Shown here piece after piece: positions 18,272 through 27,242 of a stretch of DNA of 50,964 nt. Numbering within the stretch: position 1 is the stretch's first letter; each line of letters begins with the position of its first letter. This stretch comes from Actinomycetes bacterium. GTDB lineage: Bacteria; Actinomycetota; Coriobacteriia; Anaerosomatales; Anaerosomataceae. The position numbers and the translations under genes are program-made. The notes beneath the pieces are model-generated. The model was not told the origin of the DNA. It searched no databases and was given only the letters and a program-made list of their open reading frames with translations. The stretch spans positions 1 to 50,964 of the forward strand of contig JAJFTE010000089.1 of assembly GCA_021373175.1 (NCBI GenBank). Direction: 5' to 3'.

Positions 18272-19567
18272 ATGACACCGACACCCGCAATCAGTCTCAT
18301 CACGCTCGGCTGCCCGAAGAACGAGGTCGACAGTGACCGCATGAGCGCTTCGCTGGGCTCGGCGGGGTACCGGGTGACCTCGGAGCTTGCCGAAGCCGAC
18401 GTCGTCGTTCTCAACACGTGCGCGTTCATAAGCGAAGCCGTCGAGGAAGGAATCGCGGCGATCCTCGAACTTGCCGAGTGGAAGTCGGGTGCCCCGGGCC
18501 GGTCGATCGTGGTCACCGGTTGTCTGCCATCGCGCTATGGCGATGCGGTAGTGCCCGAGTTTCCTGAGGTCGACGCATTCGTCCAGGTTGCCGAGGAGAC
18601 CAGCCTGCCTCAGGTCATCTCACGACTTACTGAGACGTCGAACATCCCGGATAGCGGGGGAGCACGCCGCACCCTCCCGGGTCCTACGGCGTATCTGCAG
18701 ATCGCTGATGGTTGTCACCGCCATTGCGCGTACTGCACCATTCCGGCGATCCGTGGACCGTACAAGAGCGTACCGCTCGAAGAGATCGTCACTGAAGCTG
18801 CATTCCTCGTTGGAAACGGCGCGAAAGAGCTTGTCCTCATCGGACAGGACATCTCTGCATACGGCCGTGACCTCGCTACCGGCGTAGGGTTGCCTGATGT
18901 GCTTCGCGCGATCACGGCTCTTGCGGGCGATTTCCGCGTGCGGCTCATGTATGTCCAGCCCGACGGCGTCAGCGACGAGCTGCTCGAGGTGATTGTCGGA
19001 AGCGAAAAGGCGTGCCGTTACCTCGACATCCCGCTCCAACACGCGTCCGGCCGGGTCCTGCGTGGCATGCACCGCTCCGGCGAAGCTAACGCATTCCTCG
19101 AGCTCATCGCCCGTATCCGGCACGCGCTGCCAGGAGTAGCTCTCCGCACGACGGTCATGGCAGGGTTTCCCGGCGAGACCAGCGCGGACGCCCGCATGCT
19201 GGAGGCTTTCTTGCGCGACGCGCGCTTCGACTACGTGGGCGTCTTTGCATTCTCTCCCGAGGAGGGGACCGAGGCGGACGCGATGGCGCAGCAGGTGCCG
19301 AAGCGCACCCGCCTCGCGCGCGCGCAGCGCCTGCGCGACATCGCCGACGCCATCGGCCTCGAGCAGGCGGCCGCACACGTGGGCGACGCCGTGAGCGTCC
19401 TGTTCGAGTCGTTCGACGAGGCAGGCAACAGTGTCGGCCGAACGTGCGGGCAGGCACCGGAGGTTGACGGAGAAGTCGTGGTCTCGGCACATGTCCCCGT
19501 GGGGGAAGTGCATACTGTGCGTATCATAGAGAGCGTCGGCTACGACCTTATCGGAGAGCTCAGCTGA
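18272..19567 (+). CDS. rimO: ribosomal protein uS12 methylthiotransferase
   Basis: RimO adds a methylthio group to an aspartate of ribosomal protein S12. The N-terminal MTTase domain supplies one Fe-S cluster through Cys14, Cys50 and Cys84. The radical-SAM motif GCHRHCAYC places Cys148, Cys152 and Cys155 on the second cluster, followed by IPAIRGPYKS, which favours RimO over MiaB (VPYVRGKE). A TRAM domain is at the C-terminus. Length is 431 residues. The last base of its stop is the first base of the pgsA start. Confidence 0.94.
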   Translation: MTPTPAISLITLGCPKNEVDSDRMSASLGSAGYRVTSELAEADVVVLNTCAFISEAVEEGIAAILELAEWKSGAPGRSIVVTGCLPSRYGDAVVPEFPEVDAFVQVAEETSLPQVISRLTETSNIPDSGGARRTLPGPTAYLQIADGCHRHCAYCTIPAIRGPYKSVPLEEIVTEAAFLVGNGAKELVLIGQDISAYGRDLATGVGLPDVLRAITALAGDFRVRLMYVQPDGVSDELLEVIVGSEKACRYLDIPLQHASGRVLRGMHRSGEANAFLELIARIRHALPGVALRTTVMAGFPGETSADARMLEAFLRDARFDYVGVFAFSPEEGTEADAMAQQVPKRTRLARAQRLRDIADAIGLEQAAAHVGDAVSVLFESFDEAGNSVGRTCGQAPEVDGEVVVSAHVPVGEVHTVRIIESVGYDLIGELS

Positions 19568-20202
19568 TGAGCGATATCAATAACGCCGCAAACCGCGTGA
19601 CGCTCGCCAGGATCCTGTTGATCCCGGTGTTCCTCGTGGTGTTGCTTGGCGAGTGGCCCCGGTTCATACCCTCGTCTGGGTTCTGGACTGCGGCGAAGCC
19701 ATGGATCGCGGCCGGCATCTTCGCGCTCGTGGCGGCCACGGATGCGGTCGACGGCTATCTCGCCAGGTCGCGCAACGAAGTCACGACGTTCGGCAAATTC
19801 ATCGACCCATTGGCCGACAAGCTGCTCGTCACGGCGGCACTCGTCGCGCTCGTGGACCTCGACCGTCTTCCGTCGTGGATCGCGCTCGTCATCATCAGCC
19901 GGGAACTGATCGTCTCGGGCCTGCGGATGGTCGCCGTCGCGGAAGGAAAGGTGATCGCCGCTTCCGCGTACGGGAAGGTCAAGACGATCCTGCAGATCGT
20001 CGCGATCGTCGCGTTCATCGTGAAGGACAGCCCAGTGACCTCGCAGGTTGCCGGCACAACGGCCGCGACCGCGCTCGTGTGGGGTTCGTGGCTCGTGATG
20101 GGCGCGGCGCTCCTGCTAACGGTCACCTCGATGGTGGATTACTTCTATCACGCCCGGGACATCATCACCGGCCCATGGTCAGGAAGACGCGATGGCAACT
20201 GA
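19567..20202 (+). CDS. pgsA: CDP-diacylglycerol-glycerol-3-phosphate 3-phosphatidyltransferase
   Basis: PgsA makes phosphatidylglycerol phosphate, the precursor of phosphatidylglycerol. The full CDP-alcohol phosphotransferase motif D-xx-DG-xx-AR-x8-G-xxx-D-xxx-D is present, with D59, D62, G63, A66, R67, G76, D80 and D84. There are about five or six membrane helices in 211 residues. ATG 19567 overlaps the rimO stop by one base, and the end overlaps cinA by 11 bp. The rimO-pgsA-cinA-recA order is widely conserved. Confidence 0.93.
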   Translation: MSDINNAANRVTLARILLIPVFLVVLLGEWPRFIPSSGFWTAAKPWIAAGIFALVAATDAVDGYLARSRNEVTTFGKFIDPLADKLLVTAALVALVDLDRLPSWIALVIISRELIVSGLRMVAVAEGKVIAASAYGKVKTILQIVAIVAFIVKDSPVTSQVAGTTAATALVWGSWLVMGAALLLTVTSMVDYFYHARDIITGPWSGRRDGN

Positions 20203-21418
20203 TCCGAGCGCTGCGATCGTGACGGTCGGCACGGAACTCGTGACGGGTCAGCGACTCGACACCAACGGCGCGGAGATCGCTTCGGCATTGCTCACATCCC
20301 GCTTCGCCGTGGTCGAGATGCTCTCGGTTGCCGACGATGCCGCGCGGCTGGCCGACCATCTTGCGCGATTGTGCGCCGAATGCACGCTCGTCATCGTCAC
20401 CGGCGGACTTGGACCCACGCACGACGACATCACACGTGACGCGGCCTCTCGTGCCCTTGGCAGGGTACTCGTGCGCGACGCCGCTATCGAGGCCACGCTC
20501 ACCCGCATTGTCGCGTTGCACCACGAGCCGGATGCCGCCACGCAGATCATGACGCAAGCCGACGTCCTCGAAGGAGCGACGGTCATCATGCCCACAACGG
20601 GCACCGCCCCCGGACAGATCGTGCCGACGCCTGGCGGCTCGCTCGTGCTGCTACCCGGGCCGCCCGCCGAGATGCGACCGATGCTCTCGACATTCCTCTC
20701 ACAACGGCATCCGGGGACGCCGCCGGTACGCCTGCGGTCGACCGGTATCCCCGAGTCCGACGCGCAGATCGCCGCTCAGCGCGTCATCGGCGACGCACGC
20801 GGCGTTGGCCTCACCGTGCTTGCCGCGCCCGCCGACGTCGAGGTCGTGCTCTTCGATGAGGGCGCCGGTCCACGCGAGCTCGCCCGTCTCGGCGCTTCGA
20901 TCTGCACGGAGCTTGGCGACGCATGCTACTCTACGGATGGGTCATCTTTGCCCGAAACCGTCCTCGCGCTGGCCCGTACGCGTGGCGTCATGCTTGCGTG
21001 CGCCGAGTCATGCACGGGCGGCAAGATCGCCTCCGCGCTGACCGACGTCGCAGGTTCTTCTGACGTCTTCGAAGGCGGCGTGGTGGCGTACTCGAACCGG
21101 CTCAAGACCACGGCGCTCGGTGTTGCCGCGCCGCTCATCGATCAGTACGGCGCCGTGAGCGAGCAGGCGGCGCGCGCGATGGCCGCGGGCGTTGCGAACC
21201 TGACGGGGGCGCAGTATGCCGTCGCCACCACGGGCATCGCCGGCCCCACCGGCGGGGCCGCGGACAAGCCGGTCGGCCTGGTTTGGTTCGGGCTGTCCAC
21301 ACCGACGGGAATCACCGCCCGGAGCCAGGGGTTCAGCGGCGACAGGCAGGGTGTGCGCACGCGCGCGACGATGTTTGCGCTTGACCTGCTGCGTCACGCG
21401 CTCTCGGAGCGCGAGTGA
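20192..21418 (+). CDS. cinA: CinA-family protein (NMN amidohydrolase-type)
   Basis: CinA proteins are linked to competence and to pyridine-nucleotide repair. The N-terminal MoCF-like domain contains GTELVTGQRLDTN and TGGLGPTHDD; the C-terminal PncC-type deamidase domain contains CAESCTGGKIASALTDV and GGVVAYSN. At 408 residues it is full length. It overlaps pgsA at the start and thpR at the end, and lies just upstream of recA, as in Bacillus. Whether it acts on NMN here is inferred from the family. Confidence 0.93.
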   Translation: MATDPSAAIVTVGTELVTGQRLDTNGAEIASALLTSRFAVVEMLSVADDAARLADHLARLCAECTLVIVTGGLGPTHDDITRDAASRALGRVLVRDAAIEATLTRIVALHHEPDAATQIMTQADVLEGATVIMPTTGTAPGQIVPTPGGSLVLLPGPPAEMRPMLSTFLSQRHPGTPPVRLRSTGIPESDAQIAAQRVIGDARGVGLTVLAAPADVEVVLFDEGAGPRELARLGASICTELGDACYSTDGSSLPETVLALARTRGVMLACAESCTGGKIASALTDVAGSSDVFEGGVVAYSNRLKTTALGVAAPLIDQYGAVSEQAARAMAAGVANLTGAQYAVATTGIAGPTGGAADKPVGLVWFGLSTPTGITARSQGFSGDRQGVRTRATMFALDLLRHALSERE

Positions 21419-22005
21419 GCGTGCGCTCGTTTCTCGGCATTGCGCTTGAGCCGCACGTACGAGACAGCCTCGAGGCGTGCATGACGTCGATCAGCGCGGA
21501 GTCCCCCGCGTGGCGCGCCGAGAAGTGGGTGCCAAGCGAGAACCTCCATGTGACGATCGAGTTCCTCGGGAGCGTCGAGGACACTGCGCTCGAGGACGTC
21601 CGCGCCGCCGTGGCCGGAGTGTGCGCTGACGCGCGCGCGTACCCGCTCTCGCTCGACACCGTCAAGCCGGTACCCCGGGCGCGCGCGGCATCCATGCTGT
21701 GGGCAACGCTTGCCGAAGGCGACTCACCCACATGCGCTCTCGCCAAAGCGATCGGGCGCGCGCTCGCACCGCTCGGCTTCGAGCCGCCCGCGCGACCGTT
21801 CTCGGCGCACGTCACGCTCGCGCGTGCTCGCCGGCCACGACCGATCGAACTCGAAGCGCTCGAGGCGGGCAATCGCTCGCTCTTGGAGCGCGATGCCACT
21901 GAGAAGCGCATGTCAGTGCGAGGGATTACGCTCTATGCCAGCACACGTACCAGGCACGCCCCCGTCTACCGGGAGATCGCCTTCGTGCCGTTCGCTGGTG
22001 ATTGA
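21415..22005 (+). CDS. thpR: RNA 2',3'-cyclic phosphodiesterase (2H family)
   Basis: ThpR (LigT) opens 2',3'-cyclic phosphates at RNA ends. Both HxT signatures are present: HVTIEFLG (H45, T47) and AHVTLARAR (H132, T134). GTG 21415 overlaps the cinA stop by four bases; the product is 196 residues. The gene's stop codon overlaps the -35 element of the recA promoter. The cinA-thpR-recA order occurs in several actinobacteria and clostridia. Confidence 0.92.
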   Translation: MSVRSFLGIALEPHVRDSLEACMTSISAESPAWRAEKWVPSENLHVTIEFLGSVEDTALEDVRAAVAGVCADARAYPLSLDTVKPVPRARAASMLWATLAEGDSPTCALAKAIGRALAPLGFEPPARPFSAHVTLARARRPRPIELEALEAGNRSLLERDATEKRMSVRGITLYASTRTRHAPVYREIAFVPFAGD

Positions 22006-22030
22006 CATCGAACGTGTGTTCGTATACGGT
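22002..22030 (+). promoter_or_regulatory. SOS-controlled recA promoter with LexA operator
   Basis: A consensus -35, TTGACA (22002-22007), is followed by a perfect Gram-positive type SOS box, CGAACGTGTGTTCG (22009-22022), which is CGAAC-N4-GTTCG. A -10 candidate, TATACG (22023-22028) or TACGGT (22025-22030), comes next. LexA bound here would cover the whole promoter. The lexA gene is in this window at about 35.3-35.9 kb. The operator match is read directly; repression is inferred. Confidence 0.85.
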
Positions 22031-22079
22031 TGTGACAGCCTTTCAGGGGTCGCCCACACGGCGAAAAGGAGCGATTGAC

Positions 22080-23114
22080 ATGCAGGAAGACAAAGAGAAG
22101 ATCCTCGATCTGACGCGCGAGCAGATCGAGCGAAAGTTCGGCAAGGGGTCGCTGATGCGGCTTGGCGAGCACGCACTCACGGTCGGAATCCAGGGAATAC
22201 CTACGGGCTCTCTCGCGCTTGACGCCGCGCTCGGCATCGGCGGCGTGCCACGGGGACGCATCGTCGAGATCTACGGGCCTGAGTCATCGGGCAAGACCAC
22301 GCTGGCACTGCAGATCGTGGCCGAGGCCCAGCGCATGGGCGGCGTCGCCGCGTACGTCGACGCCGAGCACTCGCTCGATCCCACCTACGCCGCCCGCCTG
22401 GGTGTGGACGTCGATGACATCCTCATCTCGCAGCCAGACACGGGAGAAGAGGCACTCGAGATTACCGACATGTTGATCCGGTCCGGTGCAATCGACGTCA
22501 TCGTCGTCGACTCTGTCGCAGCCCTCGTGCCTCGAGCTGAACTCGAGGGTGATATGGGGGACGCGTCGGTGGGTCTGCAGGCGCGACTCATGAGCCAGGC
22601 CATGCGGAAGCTTGCGGGATCGCTCAACAAGTCGAACACAACGTGCATCTTCATCAACCAGCTCCGCGAGAAGATCGGCGTCATGTTCGGAAGCCCTGAG
22701 ACCACGTCCGGCGGACGCGCGCTCAAGTTCTACGCCTCCATCAGGATCGATATTCGACGCATCGACTCGATAAAGCAGGGAACCGATATCGTAGGCAACC
22801 GGGTCCGCGCGAAAGTCGTCAAGAACAAGGTAGCTCCACCGTTTCGTCAGGCGGAGTTCGACATCATGTACGGCGTCGGCATCTCAAAAGAAGGCAGCTT
22901 GCTCGATCTGGGCGTCGAGGAGGGCATCGTCGCCAAGTCAGGCGCCTGGTACAACTATGGCGAGGAGCGTCTCGGCCAGGGTCGGGAAGCCGCGAAGGAG
23001 TTCCTCGCCGAGCACGCCGAGATGAGAGACGAGATCGAACGCCGCCTGCGCGACAAGCTCGGTCTACCGGACCCGACGGTGCCGCTCGGAACCGTCGCGC
23101 CCGCAGAGGAATAG
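22080..23114 (+). CDS. recA: recombinase RecA
   Basis: RecA forms the strand-exchange filament on single-stranded DNA and triggers LexA self-cleavage. ATG 22080 ([20 protein letters not shown]) has AAAAGGAG upstream, so the earlier frame opening at 22002 is rejected. Walker A GPESSGKT is at residues 66-73; VDAEHSLDP, the L1/L2 loop regions and [14 protein letters not shown] follow. Length is 344 residues, with no intein. recX follows after 12 bp. Confidence 0.98.
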   Translation: MQEDKEKILDLTREQIERKFGKGSLMRLGEHALTVGIQGIPTGSLALDAALGIGGVPRGRIVEIYGPESSGKTTLALQIVAEAQRMGGVAAYVDAEHSLDPTYAARLGVDVDDILISQPDTGEEALEITDMLIRSGAIDVIVVDSVAALVPRAELEGDMGDASVGLQARLMSQAMRKLAGSLNKSNTTCIFINQLREKIGVMFGSPETTSGGRALKFYASIRIDIRRIDSIKQGTDIVGNRVRAKVVKNKVAPPFRQAEFDIMYGVGISKEGSLLDLGVEEGIVAKSGAWYNYGEERLGQGREAAKEFLAEHAEMRDEIERRLRDKLGLPDPTVPLGTVAPAEE

Positions 23115-23126
23115 CCGGTCAGCGCC

Positions 23127-23786
23127 ATGACGCCCGGCATCATCACTGCGATCGTGACCATTCGTGTTGGCGGACGCGCAAGGACCATCCAGATCGATCA
23201 CGTCACCTGGCGCACCACGTCCGCGGCAGCTATTCGCCTGCTGGGCGTGACGGAGGGCGACGTTATCGACGTCGACGTGCTTGCGCAGCGTTTGGACGTA
23301 GCCGAGAAGCAGGCACTGCGCGAACGCGCGCTCGGCCTCCTCGGCTACCGCGAGCGAAGCGTGGCCGAACTGCGATCGAAGCTCCTTGAGGACGCCTACG
23401 GTGCCGTCGAAGTGGACGACGTCGTCGACGCGTTCGCTAAGGCAGGATTCGTCGACGATGAGCGCTTCGCCGACGTGCTCGTCCGCTCCGCCGCCGGGAG
23501 CAAGGCGCTCGGCCGACGTCGCGTCCAGCGCGACTTGGTCATGAGAGGTGTCGACGACGATCTGGCCCGGGCCGTCCTCGACCGCTACATGCCTGCTGAG
23601 CTCGAGGCAGAGCGCGCTCGGGCTCTCGCCGAGCGGCTGTACAAGTCAGGCGATCGTGTCGATAGCCTCGCGGCCCGCATTGTGCGAAAGGGTTTCAGCC
23701 CCAGAATGGCGTTCGAGGCGGCGCGGCATGCCGCAGAAGCCGGAGGTCTCGAGGACCCGTCCACGGATGCATCAGACCTTCGATAG
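23127..23786 (+). CDS. recX: regulatory protein RecX
   Basis: RecX binds and restrains RecA filaments. The 219-residue protein has an N-terminal beta segment and then three-helix RecX repeats, including ALGLLGYRERSVAELRSKL and AFAKAGFVDDERFADVLV, followed by a LGRRRVQRDLVMRGV element. It lies directly after recA and is probably co-transcribed from the SOS promoter. The following 366 bp carry no coding gene. Confidence 0.88.
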   Translation: MTPGIITAIVTIRVGGRARTIQIDHVTWRTTSAAAIRLLGVTEGDVIDVDVLAQRLDVAEKQALRERALGLLGYRERSVAELRSKLLEDAYGAVEVDDVVDAFAKAGFVDDERFADVLVRSAAGSKALGRRRVQRDLVMRGVDDDLARAVLDRYMPAELEAERARALAERLYKSGDRVDSLAARIVRKGFSPRMAFEAARHAAEAGGLEDPSTDASDLR

Positions 23787-23831
23787 CGCCTCTGATATGC
23801 GATTTTGCCGCCTGGCGCGCCCGGCGGTGGC

Positions 23832-23861
23832 TTGACGCGAGCCTTTGTTGGCGGCTACGAT
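23832..23861 (+). promoter_or_regulatory. promoter candidate for the structured RNA upstream of rny
   Basis: TTGACG (23832-23837) and TACGAT (23856-23861) are separated by 18 bp. The predicted start, about 23868, coincides with the 5' base of the closing stem of the RNA described next. That coincidence is the main reason to trust both calls. Confidence 0.45.
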
Positions 23862-23866
23862 AAGTA

Positions 23867-24016
23867 CGGCAAATGTGATCGAGACGACTGCCAGTTCACT
23901 GGCGTCGACGTGTATGAGTCTCCGGATAGGCGCGATTGGTTTCTGCAGGGCGTTGCCCTGCTGTTGGTGTATACGCGCGCTTCGCGAACCTCGTACTTGT
24001 TGCATCGCAGTTGCCG
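23867..24016 (+). ncRNA. candidate structured small RNA, 6S-like layout
   Basis: The 366-bp gap between recX and rny has no convincing ORF but folds as a closed rod. The ends pair: CGGCAAATGTGAT (23867-23879) with ATCGCAGTTGCCG (24004-24016), 12 of 13 positions including one G-U. Inside are a hairpin at 23885-23907 (CGAC-t-GCCAG / CTGGC-GTCG), a central stem CGTGTAT (23909-23915) / ATACGCG (23971-23977), and a tight hairpin GCAGGGC-GTT-GCCCTGC (23945-23961). End-to-end pairing with a promoter at its 5' end resembles 6S RNA, but I recognise no family consensus, and it could instead be a long leader of rny. No strong terminator follows. Confidence 0.4.
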
Positions 24017-24096
24017 GGCGCCGTGTCGTCCGGCTTGACGTAGCACTCCAAGGACATCTCGTCCCGATGTGCGCAAGACGGAACGTACTCCGGCTA

Positions 24097-24126
24097 TTGC
24101 CGGGGTAGGGGCGCCCCTCTGATAGT
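24097..24126 (+). promoter_or_regulatory. possible rny promoter
   Basis: TTGCCG (24097-24102) and GATAGT (24121-24126) are spaced 18 bp and lie about 27 bp before the rny start. The spacer holds the palindrome AGGGGCGCCCCT. Each hexamer matches consensus at four of six positions, so this is tentative. If real, the small RNA and rny are separate transcription units. Confidence 0.3.
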
Positions 24127-24152
24127 GTGTGTTCACGACAAAGGAGGGGATT

Positions 24153-25682
24153 ATGCTCTTTGTTTACATCACCGCCTCCCTCGTCATCGGCGCGATCATC
24201 GGGTTCGCGATTCATCGTTTCGTAGTAGCCGACAAGGTCAACCGCTCACGTGAGTCCATGGAGCGAATACTTGCCGACGCTGCGAAACAGGCCGAGACGA
24301 CGAAGAAAGAACTCCTGCTCGAGGCACGGGACGAGATCTTCCAGATGAAGGCCGCCGCCGAGGAGGACGTGAAGGAGCGCCGTAAGGAGCTGAGCGCCCT
24401 CGAGAACCGCCTTATGCAGCGGGAAGAGTCCATCGAGCGTCGGGCGGAATCGCTCGACAAGCGCGAGCATCAGCTGTCCAGCCAGGCGGGGCAGATCCAG
24501 AAACAGGAGAACGACCTCGAACTCGCCATCGCCGAGGAGAAGCATCGCCTCGAACAGCTCGCTGGTATGAGCACCGAGCAGGCACGCGAGATGTTGCTCG
24601 ACCGGGTTCGAGACGACACGACGCATGACGCCGCGATTATCATCCGTGAGACGGAGACCCGCGCAAGGGAAGAAGCCGATCGTAAGGCGCGAAACATCGT
24701 CGGCATCGCGATCCAGCGTGTGGCCGCGGACCATACCGCAGAGTCGACTGTCTCGGTCGTCCATATCCCGAGCGACGACCTTAAGGGCCGCATCATCGGT
24801 CGCGAAGGTCGCAACATACGCGCATTCGAACAGCTCACCGGGATCAACCTCATCATCGATGACACCCCTGAGGCGGTGATCCTCTCGAGCTTCGATCCCG
24901 TGCGCCGCGAGATCGGCCGCATCACGCTTGAGACGCTGATCGCTGACGGGCGCATCCATCCCGCCCGCATCGAGGAGATGTTCAACAAGGCCACCACGCT
25001 TGTTGAGCAACAGGTGCGTGAGGCGGGCGAGGCAGCAGCCTTCGAAGTCGGCATCCCGAATCTGCACGCCGACATCATCCGCACGCTCGGGCGCTTGCGG
25101 TTCCGCACTTCGTACGGCCAGAACGTTCTGAAGCACTCGCTCGAAGTGGCACACCTCGCTGGCGTCATGGCGGCTGAGCTTGAGGTGGATGTCAAGCTCG
25201 CGAAACGCGCTGGCCTGCTCCATGACCTCGGCAAGGCCATCGACCACGAGGTCGAAGGCCCTCACGCCGTCATCGGCGCCGATCTTGCACGCCGGCTGGG
25301 CGAGTCGAAGGAAGTCCTGCACTGCATCGAGGCGCATCACGGCGACGTCGAGGCCACTACCGTCGAGGCCGTGCTGGTACAGGCCGCGGACGCCATATCG
25401 GCCTCTCGTCCCGGCGCGCGTCGCGAGACCCTTGAGAGCTACATCAAACGCCTTGAGAAGCTTGAAGCGCTCGCCGAATCACACAAGGGCGTGGAGAAGA
25501 CGTACGCCATGCAGGCCGGCAGGGAGATTCGCGTCATGGTAAAACCTGAAGAGATCTCCGACGCCGAGTCGGTCGTCCTCGCCCGCGACATCGCGAAGCA
25601 GATCGAGGAACAGCTGCAATATCCCGGCCAGATCAAAGTCATGGTCATCCGGGAGAGCAGAGCGGTTGAGTTCGCCAAGTAA
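24153..25682 (+). CDS. rny: ribonuclease Y
   Basis: RNase Y is the membrane-bound endoribonuclease that starts mRNA decay in many Gram-positives. ATG 24153 follows AAGGAGGGG (24141-24149), giving 509 residues. An N-terminal membrane helix is followed by a long charged coiled coil, a KH domain from about residue 204 ([19 protein letters not shown]) and an HD domain with the HD pair at 357-358 (LLHDLGKA) plus EAHHGDVE. It lies two genes after recA and next to a GHKL protein and spoVS. The architecture is standard. Confidence 0.96.
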   Translation: MLFVYITASLVIGAIIGFAIHRFVVADKVNRSRESMERILADAAKQAETTKKELLLEARDEIFQMKAAAEEDVKERRKELSALENRLMQREESIERRAESLDKREHQLSSQAGQIQKQENDLELAIAEEKHRLEQLAGMSTEQAREMLLDRVRDDTTHDAAIIIRETETRAREEADRKARNIVGIAIQRVAADHTAESTVSVVHIPSDDLKGRIIGREGRNIRAFEQLTGINLIIDDTPEAVILSSFDPVRREIGRITLETLIADGRIHPARIEEMFNKATTLVEQQVREAGEAAAFEVGIPNLHADIIRTLGRLRFRTSYGQNVLKHSLEVAHLAGVMAAELEVDVKLAKRAGLLHDLGKAIDHEVEGPHAVIGADLARRLGESKEVLHCIEAHHGDVEATTVEAVLVQAADAISASRPGARRETLESYIKRLEKLEALAESHKGVEKTYAMQAGREIRVMVKPEEISDAESVVLARDIAKQIEEQLQYPGQIKVMVIRESRAVEFAK

Positions 25683-25715
25683 TACGCACCGGAGACGGAA
25701 AGGAGCGAACGGAGC

Positions 25716-26804
25716 ATGTCGGACGATGCCGATCGGCTCATCGAGTTCGTGTCAACCGTCTCCGGCGATGCGTATCTTAAGGTCGAGGAGAATCTGGGAG
25801 ACGGCTTCGTCCGGCTCAAGATCTCCGAGGCCGAACGTCGGCAGGCTAAGCACGACATCCGAGCCTTCGAAGACGTCGTCGTCGAACTGCTCCGCAATTC
25901 TCGCGACGCCCACGCTCAACGCATCTTCGTAGCCACAAGTCGCGACGGCGACATGCGCACATTGACCGTCATCGACGATGGAATCGGCGTCCCTCCCCAG
26001 CTGCATGAGGCCATTTTCGAGCCGCGTGTCACGAGCAAGCTCGAGACGATGGTCGTGGACCGATGGGGCGTGCATGGCCGAGGGATGGCGCTGTTCTCGG
26101 TGCGTTCCAACGTTGCTTCAGCCCGGATCGCCAGCTCCGACCTGCATCGCGGCATGGCGCTGCAGGTTGTGGCCGACGTCGCCAATTCGCTGCCGGAGCG
26201 CGCCGACCAATCCACCTGGCCGCTTGTTGAACATGATCCGGAATCCGGCGGACGCCTCAAGGTGGTTCGCGGCCCTCACAACATCGTACGCAGGGTCATT
26301 GAATTCGCCTGCGAGCATCCGGAGATCGACCTGTATCTCGGCTCGCCGACCGAAGTCCTCGCGACGTTGCACACGGCCACGAGGGATCTTCTCGATGCGT
26401 CCGACCTGATGTTCTGCGACGACCGCTCCCGAATGCTTGTGTGGCAGCGCCCGGCCGTCGGTGCGGATGCCGCGGAACTCGTCGAGATCGCGTCCGAGAT
26501 CGGGCTCGGCATTTCGGAGCGTACCGCGCACCGCGTGTTGGCCGGTGATCTTGCGCCGCTCGACCCCATCATCGCCCAGGCGATCGTAGAAGATGAGCCA
26601 GCGACCCCTGCAGCCCCTGACATCTACCGAGATCGTCGATCGCTGCGCATCCACCAGGCGGACATGGACTCGTTCAGGCGCGAGCTTGAGAAAGCCTTCG
26701 ATGTCATCTCGGAACGGTACTACCTGAACCTCAAGAGCGAGCCAAAGGTCACTGTCGGAGCCAACGAGATCAGAGTGCGGTTCTCTATAGAGAAGGACGA
26801 CTGA
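25716..26804 (+). CDS. GHKL-fold ATPase of unknown role, between rny and spoVS
   Basis: The 362-residue protein has an HSP90/histidine-kinase-type ATP-binding domain in its N-terminal half. The N box is ELLRNSRDAHA (E57, N61, D64), the G1 box is DDGIG (87-91) and the G2 box is GVHGRG (118-123). No phospho-accepting histidine box, membrane helix or receiver domain is visible, so it is not an ordinary sensor kinase. The C-terminal half is unrecognised. The gene starts 33 bp after rny and precedes spoVS. In Bacillus subtilis the matching position holds ymdB. Function unknown. Confidence 0.8.
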   Translation: MSDDADRLIEFVSTVSGDAYLKVEENLGDGFVRLKISEAERRQAKHDIRAFEDVVVELLRNSRDAHAQRIFVATSRDGDMRTLTVIDDGIGVPPQLHEAIFEPRVTSKLETMVVDRWGVHGRGMALFSVRSNVASARIASSDLHRGMALQVVADVANSLPERADQSTWPLVEHDPESGGRLKVVRGPHNIVRRVIEFACEHPEIDLYLGSPTEVLATLHTATRDLLDASDLMFCDDRSRMLVWQRPAVGADAAELVEIASEIGLGISERTAHRVLAGDLAPLDPIIAQAIVEDEPATPAAPDIYRDRRSLRIHQADMDSFRRELEKAFDVISERYYLNLKSEPKVTVGANEIRVRFSIEKDD

Positions 26805-26850
26805 TCAGTCCAGTCACAACCCGGATTGTGCCTGTTTCGAGTTCATGTTG

Positions 26851-26856
26851 TATACT
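26851..26856 (+). promoter_or_regulatory. possible -10 element upstream of spoVS
   Basis: TATACT lies in the 151-bp gap before spoVS, about 100 bp upstream of its start, in a locally AT-richer patch. The best -35-like sequence, TTGTGC (26826-26831), is 19 bp away, longer than ideal. Tentative. Confidence 0.3.
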
Positions 26857-26955
26857 TTGAAATTGCTTTCGCACGCCCGCCGAACCAGCAGTCATAGCAA
26901 CGTTCACGCTAACGCCGAACCATCGCCGAGGTACCGTCGCAGCCCGGAGGCATCA

Positions 26956-27231
26956 GTGGAAGTCCTGAAGGTCTCAAGCAAGTCCAGCCCCAACGCGGTG
27001 GCAGGAGCCCTGGCGGGCGTCATTCGCGAGGATGGGGTCGTAGAGATCCAGACCGTCGGTGCTGGAGCCCTGAACCAGGCCATCAAGGCCATCGCGATAG
27101 CCCGCGGCTTCGTTGCTCCCACTGGGGTCGATCTCGTATGCAGCCCGGCGTTCGCGGACATCGAGATTAACGGCGAAGAACGCACGGCGATACGCCTCCT
27201 CGTGGAGCCGCGCCCGATGCACCATTCGTAA
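26956..27231 (+). CDS. spoVS: stage V sporulation protein S (SpoVS, Alba-like)
   Basis: SpoVS is a small Alba-fold protein that affects septation and coat assembly in Bacillus but also occurs in non-sporulating bacteria. The frame opens earlier, but GTG 26956 with GGAGG at 26946-26950 gives MEVLKVSSKSSPNAVAGALA and 91 residues, the normal size. Family marks are the VQTVGAGALNQAIKAIAIARG-like segment (here IQTVGAGALNQAIKAIAIA) and the acidic-basic end. Adjacent to rny and the GHKL ATPase and near miaB, as in Bacillus. A nucleic-acid-binding role is inferred. Confidence 0.93.
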   Translation: MEVLKVSSKSSPNAVAGALAGVIREDGVVEIQTVGAGALNQAIKAIAIARGFVAPTGVDLVCSPAFADIEINGEERTAIRLLVEPRPMHHS

Positions 27232-27242
27232 CGGCGCTCATA

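Noticed and set aside
23772-24215. Small frames on both strands in the recX-rny gap
   Set aside because: None has a ribosome site or recognisable protein sequence; the base-pairing pattern explains the region better as RNA.
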